A stretch of 18,692 nt of DNA from CAYVAP01 sp964343195 (GCA_964343195.1 CAYFIR010000129.1:1-18692), one strand, 5' to 3'; shown: positions 1-8,231, numbered from the stretch's first letter. The notes: generated by a model not told the origin, from the letters alone. A program made the numbers and translations.

Positions 1-156
1 GGCTTGTGCGAGAGAGGGAGGAATCAGAATGTTTAAAGTGCCACTTTCTCCCCTATGAAAGAAAGGAGGTCCCGCTGAAGGCGACACTACACTGGTAACC
101 AGTCGCTTATGAGAAATAAAACCCGAAACTGACGTTACTTATACCGCCTAATATGC

Positions 157-2247
157 CTACTGGGGCTCAAAACTAACCGCCAGTCCGCCTCCGGGAGCAA
201 GCCGTACATCAAGCGCATCGCCCTTTTTGACTTCGCGGGATTCAATGACGATGTTCGTGGGATTTTCGTCCCAATGAGAATCGACCCCATCTCGATAAAT
301 ATCTGCTCGGTAGGTTTTCCCTTCTTCCAGGAAGTCCAGCTCAAGGTTCAACTCCCTGCTCTGCTTGTTGGTGATGGAACCCAGGAACCAGCGATCGCCA
401 TCGCGCTCTTTTCTGGCAATGGTCACGTATTCGCCGACCTCCCCATTCAACACATGACTTTCGTCCCAGTCCACAGCTACATCCCGAATAAACTGGAAGG
501 CAGGCTCGCCCTCGTAAAACTCAGGCAGGTCCGCTGCCATCTGAATGGGGCTATAAATCACTACGTAAAGCGCCAACTGCTGCGCCAGGGTCGTATTGAT
601 CTGATTATCGGGCCGGTAGGGATCCATCTTGATGTTGAAGATGCCCGGAGTAAAGTCGATAGGACCTGCCAGCATACGGGTGAAAGCCACCGTGGGTAAA
701 TGTGACGGGGGATTCCCTCCATCTGATGCCCAGGCATTGAACTCCTGGCCACGTAGTCCCTCACGGGCAATGATATTGGGCCAGGTGCGGCGCTTACCAG
801 TGGCTTTGATGGGTTCGTGGGCGTTGACTGCGACTTTATGCTTGGCTGCGGTTTCTACCACACGCTGGTAATGATTGACCATCCACTGACCGTGGTGGTA
901 GGTTCCGGCGGGAATGATTTTGCCGACATAGCCCGTTTTGACGGAGTGGATGCCCAAATCCTCACAAAGTTGAAATGCAGCTTCCATTTGCTGATCGTAA
1001 GTCCTGGGGGCAGCAGATGTTTCATGGTGCATGATCACCTGTACGCCATGTTCACGGCCATATTCGACCACTTCCTCGATGTCGTAATCAGGGTATGGAG
1101 TTACGAAGTCAAAGACTCCTTCGCGGTCTTCGAAGCCTATCCAGTGTTCCCAGCCAGTATTCCAGCCTTCTACCAACAGGCCGCCGATGCCGTTTGCTGC
1201 GCAGAAATCAATATAGCGTTTGGCATTTTCGGTCGTGGCTCCATGCCGTCCACTGGCCATGTCCCAGGTGGACTTGTCCAGGTGCATCTCCCACCAGATC
1301 CCGGCATACTTCATGGGAGTAAACCATGAAACATCGTCCAATACGGGGGAATCATTGAGGTTGACGATCAGTTTGGACTCAATGAGTTCTCCGGCTGTTT
1401 CACTGATCTGAATCGTGCGCCACGGGGTTTGGAAAGGCACCTGACGGGTTGCCTTGATGTCATCAGGGCCGCCTACCAACTCGCTTTCCAGCAGGAGGGA
1501 GTCAGTGTTAACCCGTAGGGTCATACCGGAGTAGTCATAGAGTGCCGCCTCGTGAAAACTCAGGTGCAGGCCATCAGCCGTGCGCATGGTAACGGGGGTG
1601 TTGACGGCGTTGTAGGGGATGTAGCTCTGTGCCAGGTTGGGATGGTCACGTTTTTCGGTGGCGTTGATGCCGCTTACCTTGGTGTGGTTATACAGGTGCT
1701 CGTAGATGTCCCAGTCGCCCGGAATCCACCAGGCATCGTGGTCGCCGGTCAGTTGAAACTGGGTATGCTCGGCCATGATGACGACTTCGCTGAGGTTAGG
1801 CTGATCCGGGAACTCATAGCGGAAGCCCAGTCCATCGTCATAGACCCGGAAGATGACATTTAGCAGACGTTTTTCCCCCTCAGACTCCTGGAGCTGAATG
1901 GACAATTCCTCATAGTGGTTTCGGACTTTTCGCTGCTCTCCCCAGGGCATTTCCCAGGTTTCATCCGTAGATGAAGCTGAGCTGGAAATTACTTCAAATT
2001 TATCTTTCAGTGGGGCAGCATCCCGAAGCTCAAAGCCAAGCGAGGAAGGATCGATGACGCTGCTGCCATCATGCGCAACGGTGTAGGTCGGGGCGCCAGA
2101 TTCGCTCAGGTAGAATGAAAGCCTGATCTTGCCATTGGGAGAGGTAACCTCAAGCGCCTGATCCGCTGTCGGACTGGAACTGCTGCAAGCTGCCAGCAGT
2201 ACCATTGTCAGCATTATCAGCAGGCTGATGGGTAGTAGAGTTTTCAT
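157..2247 (-). CDS. GH97 glycoside hydrolase, inverting SusB-type alpha-glucosidase, lipoprotein
   Basis: The 696-residue product starts with a lipoprotein signal peptide whose lipobox ends LLAAC (Cys21), so it should be lipid-anchored. A beta-rich GH97 N-terminal domain (about 30-295) is followed by the barrel (about 300-580) and a C-terminal beta domain. E409 in MHHETSA, E478 in VNAHEPI and E502 in LRGQEF are spaced 69 and 24 residues apart, as are the SusB base pair (E439/E508) and acid (E532). E496 matches the calcium ligand E526. In SVKTGYVG a Gly sits where retaining GH97 members have the nucleophile Asp, so an inverting mechanism is expected. Known inverting GH97 enzymes release glucose from alpha-glucans. 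No SusC/SusD pair is adjacent, so the polysaccharide context is unknown. Residue numbering of SusB is from memory; the family call is secure. Confidence 0.93.
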   Translation of the reverse strand: MKTLLPISLLIMLTMVLLAACSSSSPTADQALEVTSPNGKIRLSFYLSESGAPTYTVAHDGSSVIDPSSLGFELRDAAPLKDKFEVISSSASSTDETWEMPWGEQRKVRNHYEELSIQLQESEGEKRLLNVIFRVYDDGLGFRYEFPDQPNLSEVVIMAEHTQFQLTGDHDAWWIPGDWDIYEHLYNHTKVSGINATEKRDHPNLAQSYIPYNAVNTPVTMRTADGLHLSFHEAALYDYSGMTLRVNTDSLLLESELVGGPDDIKATRQVPFQTPWRTIQISETAGELIESKLIVNLNDSPVLDDVSWFTPMKYAGIWWEMHLDKSTWDMASGRHGATTENAKRYIDFCAANGIGGLLVEGWNTGWEHWIGFEDREGVFDFVTPYPDYDIEEVVEYGREHGVQVIMHHETSAAPRTYDQQMEAAFQLCEDLGIHSVKTGYVGKIIPAGTYHHGQWMVNHYQRVVETAAKHKVAVNAHEPIKATGKRRTWPNIIAREGLRGQEFNAWASDGGNPPSHLPTVAFTRMLAGPIDFTPGIFNIKMDPYRPDNQINTTLAQQLALYVVIYSPIQMAADLPEFYEGEPAFQFIRDVAVDWDESHVLNGEVGEYVTIARKERDGDRWFLGSITNKQSRELNLELDFLEEGKTYRADIYRDGVDSHWDENPTNIVIESREVKKGDALDVRLAPGGGLAVSFEPQ

Positions 2248-2303
2248 TTTTCAATCGGTAGTTAGTAGTTATAGGTGTTGGATATACAGGGTGGGTTTCT
2301 TCA

Positions 2304-2335
2304 AAAAGGTAATTCAAGTGGCGAGTTAAATCAAG
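2304..2335 (-). promoter_or_regulatory. Candidate Bacteroidota promoter for the GH97 gene
   Basis: On the minus strand a CTTG (2335-2332) lies 20 nt upstream of TACCTTTT (2311-2304), close to the Bacteroidota TTTG-N19-21-TAnnTTTG pattern. The predicted start of transcription would lie about 50 nt before the GH97 ATG. The -7 box deviates from consensus in its last base. This suggests the GH97 gene can be transcribed separately from the GldN-like gene upstream. Confidence 0.35.
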
Positions 2336-2346
2336 TAGGGAAGCAA

Positions 2347-3132
2347 TCAATGTTGGTCGAATAGCTCAGGGAAAACACGTGCGGATCGATCGTCATTTGG
2401 TAGGCCCAAAAGGGATCTTTGGGGATTTTGTGGGTCGTAGGGGATGGCAACATACATTTCCCCTTCCAGATACCTGGTCGCCGTAGTCCCGGTCTTTCGT
2501 CCGTCGGGCATCGCCCACTGACATTCCAACTGGTCCAGCCAGGATCTCGCATTTTCAAATGGTATCAGGGCAAGTAAAACGGGGTTGCTTCCAGCTTCAG
2601 GTGTCCACAACAGGCCTATGTGAATCACCTCCTTGTGCTGGAATCCGTGGCGATCAATCCTGTCCAGACGGAGTAAGTCCATCTCAACCTCCAAAGCTTC
2701 CCAGTTGAGGTCGTGGGGATGGAGCGCATCAAGTGCCGAATCAGGTAACCCCTCAAGCTCTGCCAGGTCAAAAAGAAGGTCCACATAACGGTAGGCCCTG
2801 GAGGGATCAACGGGATTCAGGGCATGGATCTGCGTGTCCCGTAGTCCCTTGATCAAGTGAAAAATGATCCCGGTAGGGTGCTGATCGACGGGGTACAGGT
2901 TGGTGATGCGTAGCGGAGAATTCCGGGGGTGTGTTAATGGCACCCGTACCATCTCAAATCGCTGAAAGAAGCCCCCTCTGGGAACAAGTGGGACCTGTGC
3001 CGGAGCCTCCCGGCGCAGGGGTATGGATATATCATCCAGGCTGTCCGGTACCTGTGCCACGAGGGCGGATATCCCGACCAGCGTGGTGGCAAGGAGCATC
3101 AGCAGGGCTTTACGTTGATAGGAGTTATTCAC
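2347..3132 (-). CDS. GldN-like secreted protein
   Basis: I chose the GTG at 3132 because it gives a clean Sec signal peptide (NNSYQRK, then a hydrophobic stretch ending SALVAQ) and a 261-residue product. A longer frame reaches back to 3255 but its extra residues are polar and GP-rich and would bury the signal. The body has the pattern of the GldN family: NLYPVDQHPTGIIFHLIKGL resembles the GldN 'YPVD..G..S L.D.L...I..G' segment. RHGFQHKEVIHIGLLWTPE resembles the 'W.F...R..M.VRI.GI.P' strand, and a later ALIPF segment fits as well. GldN is a periplasmic part of the type IX secretion/gliding machinery, normally encoded after gldK, gldL and gldM. Those partners are absent here, so this would be a paralogue outside the core operon. 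Similarity was judged by eye and is distant. Confidence 0.45.
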   Translation of the reverse strand: MNNSYQRKALLMLLATTLVGISALVAQVPDSLDDISIPLRREAPAQVPLVPRGGFFQRFEMVRVPLTHPRNSPLRITNLYPVDQHPTGIIFHLIKGLRDTQIHALNPVDPSRAYRYVDLLFDLAELEGLPDSALDALHPHDLNWEALEVEMDLLRLDRIDRHGFQHKEVIHIGLLWTPEAGSNPVLLALIPFENARSWLDQLECQWAMPDGRKTGTTATRYLEGEMYVAIPYDPQNPQRSLLGLPNDDRSARVFPELFDQH

Positions 3133-3298
3133 GGGCAAAAGGGACTCTGGACATAAAACTAGCCAAAAGTCCCTGTTTTTCCCGTTCAGTCCGAAGTTTT
3201 CCGGTTCATTCCGCCCTGGCCCAGGCTCATTCCCTTTGCCTGTGTCACCCCTCAATTATTGGCGTATTTAGAATCAGAGATCATTGGTTAGTGATTGT

Positions 3299-3311
3299 TG
3301 ATCATTGATCA
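3299..3311. promoter_or_regulatory. TGATCA-T-TGATCA dyad upstream of the sigma factor
   Basis: Two palindromic TGATCA hexamers separated by one base lie in the divergent intergenic region, about 75 nt before the sigma factor ATG. The arrangement has the form of an operator, but no matching regulator is known to me. No good TAnnTTTG promoter was found in this interval. Confidence 0.22.
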
Positions 3312-3386
3312 GTAAAGAAACGGAGACTCTTTCATACTGACCAATGTCCCCTGAACCTGAACCCCGAACTAAAACACCTCAATGCC

Positions 3387-3956
3387 ATGTCCATGTCTGT
3401 TAATGCTCCCCTATACCGCCCGGATGAAAGACAACGTCGCCTGATCGAAAGATGCAAGCAGGGCGATCAGCAGGCACAGCAAGTGCTCTACCGCAACTAC
3501 ATCAAGGCCATGCAGCGGATTGCTTTCCGGATCACCGGTGACTGGATGGAGGCGGAGGACGTGATACAGGAAGCATTTGTCAGGGCTTTTAATAGCTTGC
3601 AAACCTTCAAGGCAGAAGCCACTTTTGGAGCCTGGCTCAAGCGCATTGTCATCAACACTGCGATCAACCACATCAAGCGCCGTCGCAATGAGTGGTTGCC
3701 ACTTGACCCGGAAAAATACGATGTAGCAGCAGAGGAGTGCGAGCCCGTAACCTGCGCCTGGTCCATGGACGAAATGAAGTCCGCCATTGAGGACCTGCCA
3801 CATGGCTACCGCGAAGTGTTCAGGCTCTACCATTTCGAAGGCTATGACCACAAGGAAATTGGATCAATTCTCAACATAAGTGAAGCAACTTCAAAATCTC
3901 AGTTTAGCCGCGCCAAGCGCAAACTTCGCCAGATGCTTACCGAAGCACACGCTTAA
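3387..3956 (+). CDS. ECF-family RNA polymerase sigma factor
   Basis: The 189-residue protein has the two-domain layout of ECF sigma-70 factors. Region 2 spans about residues 17-100, with the core-binding/-10 recognition segment DWMEAEDVIQEAF (52-64) and FGAWLKRIVINTAINHIKRRR closing it. Region 4 spans about 128-183, with the helix-turn-helix YDHKEIGSILNISEATSKSQ followed by SRAKRKLR. A linker containing three cysteines (C118, C123 and the earlier C23) separates regions rather than forming a recognisable zinc site. Two in-phase ATGs (3387, 3393) are possible starts. ECF factors normally pair with a membrane anti-sigma factor; none is encoded nearby. The next gene, overlapping it, encodes an exported DUF4097-like protein, a common associate of ECF loci in this phylum. 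Target promoters are unknown. Confidence 0.93.
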   Translation: MSMSVNAPLYRPDERQRRLIERCKQGDQQAQQVLYRNYIKAMQRIAFRITGDWMEAEDVIQEAFVRAFNSLQTFKAEATFGAWLKRIVINTAINHIKRRRNEWLPLDPEKYDVAAEECEPVTCAWSMDEMKSAIEDLPHGYREVFRLYHFEGYDHKEIGSILNISEATSKSQFSRAKRKLRQMLTEAHA

Positions 3957-5010
3957 GACCGGAATAACACTCTGCCTGCTTTTGGTCAGCATGAGCTGGA
4001 TCAATGCGCTGCTGGCCCAGAATCCCCTGGTCTCACGGCTCATTGAGGAAACCTATACCCTTGAGTCTGGAGGAAGTCTGGAACTGGAAACCCAAACCGG
4101 GGAGGTCAGGATCATCGCATCTGACCGCCCCGATGTTTCATTGTCCCTGCGGATAGAAGGCCGGGATACGGATCAGCTTAACCAGATTTCTCTCGAGGAA
4201 AAGCGCTTTGGCAGTCAGGTTCAGCTTGCGACCGAATGGGAAGATGAACTTACCCCTGCGATTGCCCTGCTGAGCGACCTGGAACTAACCTATACGCTGG
4301 AAGTTCCGAGAGACATCACGCTGGCCGTTTCGCACGGGCAGGGTGAGCTGTTTCTTGATGGAATATTCACCGGGAGTCTGGACCTGAAAATGCGACAGGG
4401 ATTGCTACAGGCAGATAGCCTGATGGGGGAAGGAAACCGCATCCGGAGTAATTTTTCCAAGGTCGATGTAGCCTATATCCATGAGGGAGAAATTCAGCTA
4501 CAGATGGGGCAGTTGATCCTGGATGAAGCCCATCGGCTCGAACTGGAGAGCCTGGGGGCAATCGTGGAGATTGGCATGGCCAATCAACTCACCCTCATGG
4601 CGGATCTGGGGGATGTCCAGGTGAAAGAGGTGGGCCAAATCACAGGACAGTATGGAGCGGCTCAGGTCCGCATTGAGCGGCTGGGCAATAGCCTCGACAT
4701 GGAAGGCAAACTGGCTCCTGCGCTGACGATCGGCTCTCTTGGGGAGGACGTCAGCCACCTGCGCCTCATCGGGCAGGCCACCAGTATTCAGCTAAAAGAC
4801 ATTCGGCAGCCAGCGGTCTTTCTCGAAGTAGATGAAGCCCGATTTGAATCTACTGGCCTGGAAACCAGTGAACCCTACGAAAGTCCATCTGAAACTGGCG
4901 GCGGACAGAACTACCGCCTCGCTCCCATGACTACTGGCCGATCCGCACCCGGAACCCTGAAGGTGATGATGCCCTCACAGGGAGGAAGTTGCGAGATTCG
5001 GTTTCAATAG
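3880..5010 (+). CDS. Exported DUF4097-like beta-helix (putative adhesin) protein
   Basis: From a GTG at 3880 the product is 376 residues and overlaps the sigma gene by 77 nt. That start leaves a long n-region of about 27 residues before a clear hydrophobic segment (28-45) ending ALLA-Q. The only ATG nearby (3991) would cut into the signal sequence, so the true start is uncertain. The mature part is mostly short beta strands of the type seen in DUF4097/DUF2807-like 'putative adhesins'. Examples are GGSLELETQTGEVRIIASDRP near the start of the mature chain and repeated 'L.L..G.V.I' strands ending with DEARFESTGLE. A predicted right-handed beta-helix is consistent with this. The tail after about residue 330 is low-complexity. 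Function is unknown; placement suggests an envelope protein co-expressed with the sigma factor. Confidence 0.75.
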   Translation: MKQLQNLSLAAPSANFARCLPKHTLKTGITLCLLLVSMSWINALLAQNPLVSRLIEETYTLESGGSLELETQTGEVRIIASDRPDVSLSLRIEGRDTDQLNQISLEEKRFGSQVQLATEWEDELTPAIALLSDLELTYTLEVPRDITLAVSHGQGELFLDGIFTGSLDLKMRQGLLQADSLMGEGNRIRSNFSKVDVAYIHEGEIQLQMGQLILDEAHRLELESLGAIVEIGMANQLTLMADLGDVQVKEVGQITGQYGAAQVRIERLGNSLDMEGKLAPALTIGSLGEDVSHLRLIGQATSIQLKDIRQPAVFLEVDEARFESTGLETSEPYESPSETGGGQNYRLAPMTTGRSAPGTLKVMMPSQGGSCEIRFQ

Positions 5011-5027
5011 GGGAGGGGAGTGCCCAT

Positions 5028-5064
5028 AAAAAATCAGCGATGACTGCTAATGCTGCCATCGCTG
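5028..5064 (-). terminator. Candidate intrinsic terminator, minus strand
   Basis: CAGCGATG (5035-5042) and CATCGCTG (5057-5064) form a perfect 8-bp stem with a 14-nt loop. On the minus strand the stem is followed at once by A then six T (5033-5028), the layout of a rho-independent terminator. It would end transcripts of the minus-strand small secreted protein gene at 5222. It also lies just after the plus-strand gene ending at 5010, where it could serve as a hairpin barrier without a T-run. Confidence 0.5.
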
Positions 5065-5115
5065 GTGTTACCTGTTTACTACTAAGTAGGAGTCCAATAA
5101 TAACGATAAGAGAGG

Positions 5116-5174
5116 TATGGAGGAAATGGAGGTATTAAGGCCCTTAGGCAGCGATTTACCTCCATATCCTCATA
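5116..5174. repeat. Imperfect inverted repeat between convergent genes
   Basis: The left arm 5116-5133 and right arm 5158-5174 pair over a perfect ATGGAGGT/ACCTCCAT core plus an outer TATG/CATA and AGGA/TCCT with one bulge. A small palindrome, TAAGG-C-CCTTA, lies in the 24-nt loop. There is no T-run. It may be a second 3' processing or termination structure for the convergent transcripts. Confidence 0.4.
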
Positions 5175-5221
5175 TACTTCATCCCTATATAACTCTGTCT
5201 AACTACTATCTATCAGGAGGT

Positions 5222-5608
5222 TTATTTCTCCAGGCTATCTCGTGGAGTTTCTGGCTGGTTAGGTCCTGGTTCCTCTACGGGTTGAATAATCGGCTGCACT
5301 TCCTGAGGCTGATTCCGGCGCCCAATCTTGTAGTTTTTGGCTGCCGGGCCGATCAGTCTGGGGCGCGTGGTGCGAAGCTCCACTTGCTGGGTTGCCTGAT
5401 TTGCCACATCCTGATTGGGGCTATAGTTTTTCGCCTCAGGCCCCATTAGTTGACCAGGCTCCTCCAGCGTTACCACCAGAGTCGATTCCTCTGTATTTTG
5501 AGTGGGGTGATAGTTTTTTGCCGCAGGTCCCATTAGTTGATTTCGGGTCTGGGCAAAAGTGGTGCTAGCAGCGAGGATGACGATTACCAGAAGGGCTATT
5601 CTTTTCAT
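5222..5608 (-). CDS. Small secreted protein with three LMGPxAKNY repeats
   Basis: The 128-residue product has a typical Sec signal peptide (MKRIALLVIVILAASTTFAQ) and a mature part of about 108 residues. It contains three spaced copies of one nonapeptide: LMGPAAKNY (about residue 25), LMGPEAKNY (about 54) and LIGPAAKNY (about 86). Each is preceded by Q or R and followed by a polar spacer. The rest is rich in Gln, Pro, Thr and Glu, with a Pro/Glu-rich tail, and has no cysteine and no predicted globular core. I do not recognise an assigned family. It follows the two-component pair on the same strand after 138 nt that include a strong hairpin, so it could be co-regulated with that pair. A linear-motif-bearing periplasmic or surface protein is the most I would infer. 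Confidence 0.78.
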   Translation of the reverse strand: MKRIALLVIVILAASTTFAQTRNQLMGPAAKNYHPTQNTEESTLVVTLEEPGQLMGPEAKNYSPNQDVANQATQQVELRTTRPRLIGPAAKNYKIGRRNQPQEVQPIIQPVEEPGPNQPETPRDSLEK

Positions 5609-5610
5609 AT

Positions 5611-5657
5611 GCGAATGCGTTTTGTTGATGTTTGTTTTATTAAACGCAGCATTCGCA
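5611..5657. promoter_or_regulatory. Stem-loop abutting the start codon of the LMGPxAKNY-repeat gene
   Basis: GCGAATGC plus GTTT at 5611-5622 pairs with AAAC and GCATTCGC at 5643-5657, with a 3-nt bulge, giving 12 bp. On the minus strand it ends two bases before the ATG at 5608. It could limit ribosome access in the leader, or be a DNA operator. No -7 element of the Bacteroidota type was found close by. Confidence 0.4.
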
Positions 5658-5746
5658 GGCCAGTGACTCTAAGAAATCTGGTATTCTATGCTCGGTATAT
5701 CCCCCGATTGGGTATCCGTATTTTTACGGATGTTTTCCCTGATGTC

Positions 5747-6379
5747 TCAAATAATCCCCAATTCCACCGCCTTCCGGATCAACTCGGCCGTGTTTTTCGC
5801 GTCCAGCTTTTTGAGGATATTGGCGCGGTGCGTCTCTATCGTGCGGGTGCTCAGGAAGAGGTTATGGGCGATCTCTTTGGTGGTATGGCCTTCTGCCAGC
5901 CACTTGAGGACTTCGGATTCCTTTTTAGAAAGCTTTTTGGGATAGGGTGCTGGCTCCGCCATGGCATTGACCATCTTCTCGGTTATTTCCGGGCCAAAAT
6001 ACTTTTTGCCCCTGCTCACTACCCGGATGGCGCTTACCAATTCTGCCTCGTCCGTGTTTTTTAGCAGATATCCATCTGCACCGTTTTGGGCACATTTGGC
6101 AATGTAGCTGCCTTCATCATGCATAGAGATGATGATGACGCTGATCTCTGGGTACCGCCTGGTGATTTCCTCCAGTGCCTCAAAGCCATTGAGCCGGGGC
6201 ATCGACAGGTCAAGTAGAATCACATCGGCTTTTACCCCCTGATTGAGCAGGTCTAGCAATTCCTGCCCGTCCCGGGCCTCTCTGACCACGGTCAGTCCTT
6301 CATGTTTTTTGACCAGTTCAGCAATTCCTCTCCGAAAGAGTTCGTGGTCATCTGCGATTAACAGCCTAATGTCTTCCAT
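5747..6379 (-). CDS. NarL/LuxR-family response regulator
   Basis: The ATG at 6379 was chosen because MEDIRLLIADDH is the canonical receiver start; the frame is open further upstream but runs into the kinase gene. The product is 210 residues. The receiver (1-120) has the acidic pair D10/D11, the phospho-acceptor D57 in VILLDLSMP, the switch residue S85 and the conserved K107. The C-terminal LuxR-type HTH (about 147-205) contains LSKKESEVLKWLAEGHTTKEIA and LSTRTIETHRANILKKL. It begins 7 nt after the stop of the histidine kinase, so the two are one transcription unit and surely cognate partners. Target genes are unknown; the adjacent small secreted protein gene is the nearest candidate. Confidence 0.95.
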   Translation of the reverse strand: MEDIRLLIADDHELFRRGIAELVKKHEGLTVVREARDGQELLDLLNQGVKADVILLDLSMPRLNGFEALEEITRRYPEISVIIISMHDEGSYIAKCAQNGADGYLLKNTDEAELVSAIRVVSRGKKYFGPEITEKMVNAMAEPAPYPKKLSKKESEVLKWLAEGHTTKEIAHNLFLSTRTIETHRANILKKLDAKNTAELIRKAVELGII

Positions 6380-6386
6380 AGTCGGG

Positions 6387-8045
6387 TCATTGATGTACAG
6401 GAGCCAGAGGGAGTTCGATTTCAAATGACGTTCTTCCTGGTTCAGAATGGATCTCAATCAATCCATTGAAGATGGCTACGCGCTCTTTGATGTTGGACAG
6501 CCCTGCTCCAAATGTCGTTTTCTCAGGCGAAAAGCCTTTTCCATTATCCACATAAAACAGCGAAACCCGGTCTTCAAACTCCGAGAGTGAACTTCTCACC
6601 AGCGATGCCTCAGCATGCCTGACCGTGTTATTAACCAGTTCCTGGTAGATACGGAAAATGTTTACTCCCAGAGAAAGGGGGATCCGGGAGCCGTCTCCCT
6701 GTGTCAGGTCTTCAAACTGAATGTCCAGTTGGGTGGCCTTCTGCATCTGGGTCGCGAACTGCTTGAGGGTAAGCCCTACGCCAAAGTCCTGTAAAGATGG
6801 CGGCATCAGCGCATAAGTCATCATTCTGATTTCTTTGATGGTCTCATCCAGCAGGCGCTTCATGTCAGCCTGATGCGAGTCGTCTGTGATGTGGTTTTGC
6901 ACATAGAGTCTGAGACTGGTCAGCAACGGACCTATGCCGTCGTGGAGCTCACGGGCCAGCCGCTTTCGTTCCTGCTCCATCCGGTCCACAAGCAATCGCT
7001 TGGTCGTGAGGGTATGATCTGCTTCTTTTTGCTGGTATTCGAGGAGTTTGTCTCGCATGGAGATCAGGCTATTCCCCAGCAAATCATGGGTGCTCAGTGG
7101 TTGGTAGGCCCGTGTGAGATTCATGTTGCCGATCTCAGTTGAGAAATCGACTGCTCCTGACAGGACCTGTTGCAGCTCCGAAAGGGCGGTATAGGTTTCC
7201 TGTATTTCGCCCAGATAGCGGGGCGGACTGATGGGTTGCCGATAGTCCCCATTGGCCATGGCCTGTAAGTGCTTGATCATGAGGATCAAAGGCCGTGTGA
7301 GGATATTGGCCAGAAAAAGCGAAATGACGATCACGAGGGCTATCATTCCCAGCGAAATAGTGAGCAATCTGCGTCGCATCGCGTGAAGCGGAGCGATGAC
7401 TTCGCTCACATCCATCTCCGACAGGATGACGAGTTGTAGGGAGTCAATCTGAATGGGCGCATAAGAGCTGAAAACCTGCACCTCTCTGTAGTCGGGGAAA
7501 ATGCCATAGCCACTTTTTCCATTCAGAGCCTCTGTTACGCCTCTGGTTTTGGCTAGCAGGCTATGAGGTCTTTTTTCGGGAAAAAATCGGGAGGAAGTTC
7601 GCAGGCGAAAGTCCTCCCCAACCAGGTAGGATTCACCGGTGTTGCCCATTCCGGTACGCTCCAGCAGGATGTGCTGGATTTTTTGGTGGTCAATCAGGGC
7701 AATCCGGGGATTGGCTGAGTCAGCCTGTACCAAACCTATGGTCAAATAGCCAGTGGGATTGAATCGGGTCAGGTCATAGACTCCCGTCCGGTTGAGGACG
7801 CTATCGGGTAGCGCAAAGGGAACCTGTTCCATAAAACGGCTTTTCTGCCCGGTTAGATCCAGGCGTTCCTGCATGATCAGCCGCTCTACCTGAATGCGCT
7901 TCAGGTGCATGATGGAATTGAGCTGCTGTAAGGCCCTTTCGTTGAGCGACTGCAGGAACTGCTCGTAAAAGGCGAAAGCAAGTACACCCACGACGAATAT
8001 CACGAGGCTGTTGAGAACGATGATGACCCAGGTTTTGATTCGCAT
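6387..8045 (-). CDS. Membrane histidine kinase, HisKA_3 (NarX-like) family
   Basis: The 552-residue protein has a transmembrane segment at about 7-27, a periplasmic sensor (about 28-225) and a second transmembrane segment at about 229-249. A HAMP linker follows (NILTRPLILMIKHLQAMANGDY), then a coiled segment. The sensor holds TGMGNTGESYLVGEDFRLRTSSRF, the signature of dCache-type extracellular sensors. The kinase core has the dimerisation motif QERKRLARELHDGIGP with phospho-acceptor H368. It also has an HATPase domain with N-box EELVNN-like YQELVNN (467-473), DNGKGF (500-505) and GAGLSNIKERV (513-523). This is the architecture of kinases that feed NarL-type regulators, as encoded immediately downstream. 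The ligand cannot be deduced. Confidence 0.95.
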   Translation of the reverse strand: MRIKTWVIIVLNSLVIFVVGVLAFAFYEQFLQSLNERALQQLNSIMHLKRIQVERLIMQERLDLTGQKSRFMEQVPFALPDSVLNRTGVYDLTRFNPTGYLTIGLVQADSANPRIALIDHQKIQHILLERTGMGNTGESYLVGEDFRLRTSSRFFPEKRPHSLLAKTRGVTEALNGKSGYGIFPDYREVQVFSSYAPIQIDSLQLVILSEMDVSEVIAPLHAMRRRLLTISLGMIALVIVISLFLANILTRPLILMIKHLQAMANGDYRQPISPPRYLGEIQETYTALSELQQVLSGAVDFSTEIGNMNLTRAYQPLSTHDLLGNSLISMRDKLLEYQQKEADHTLTTKRLLVDRMEQERKRLARELHDGIGPLLTSLRLYVQNHITDDSHQADMKRLLDETIKEIRMMTYALMPPSLQDFGVGLTLKQFATQMQKATQLDIQFEDLTQGDGSRIPLSLGVNIFRIYQELVNNTVRHAEASLVRSSLSEFEDRVSLFYVDNGKGFSPEKTTFGAGLSNIKERVAIFNGLIEIHSEPGRTSFEIELPLAPVHQ

Positions 8046-8085
8046 ATTGGCTCCATCCCGATTTCCAGGCTCTGCCTGACCGTCG

Positions 8086-8117
8086 TAAAGTTAGCCCCTC
8101 AGGGCATGAGATGCGAA
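8086..8117 (-). promoter_or_regulatory. Weak candidate promoter for the kinase-regulator operon
   Basis: On the minus strand TTCG (8117-8114) precedes TAACTTTA (8093-8086) by 20 nt. Both boxes differ by one base from TTTG and TAnnTTTG, and the spacing is ideal. The leader would be about 35 nt. Confidence 0.25.
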
Positions 8118-8194
8118 CGGAGTGCTGGGGAGTAGGTGGGTATTGGGTTGGAGTGTCAGGTTTTCAGGGGCAAAAAGTCCATTTGTCATTGGCT

Positions 8195-8231
8195 TAAAAA
8201 GAGTGGAGTCCGACCCGATCAGGCCGAACTC
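8195..8231 (-). terminator. Intrinsic terminator after the TonB-dependent receptor
   Basis: Read on the minus strand, the segment 8231-8206 folds into an 11-bp stem (with three G-T pairs) around a GATC loop. It is followed by CACTC and five T (8200-8196). It lies about 100 nt past the receptor stop codon and would separate the receptor operon from the kinase genes. Confidence 0.5.

Noticed and set aside
157..2247. Several plus-strand open frames of 60-170 codons across the GH97 gene
   Set aside because: They are antisense shadows of a well-supported coding region, with no domain features of their own.
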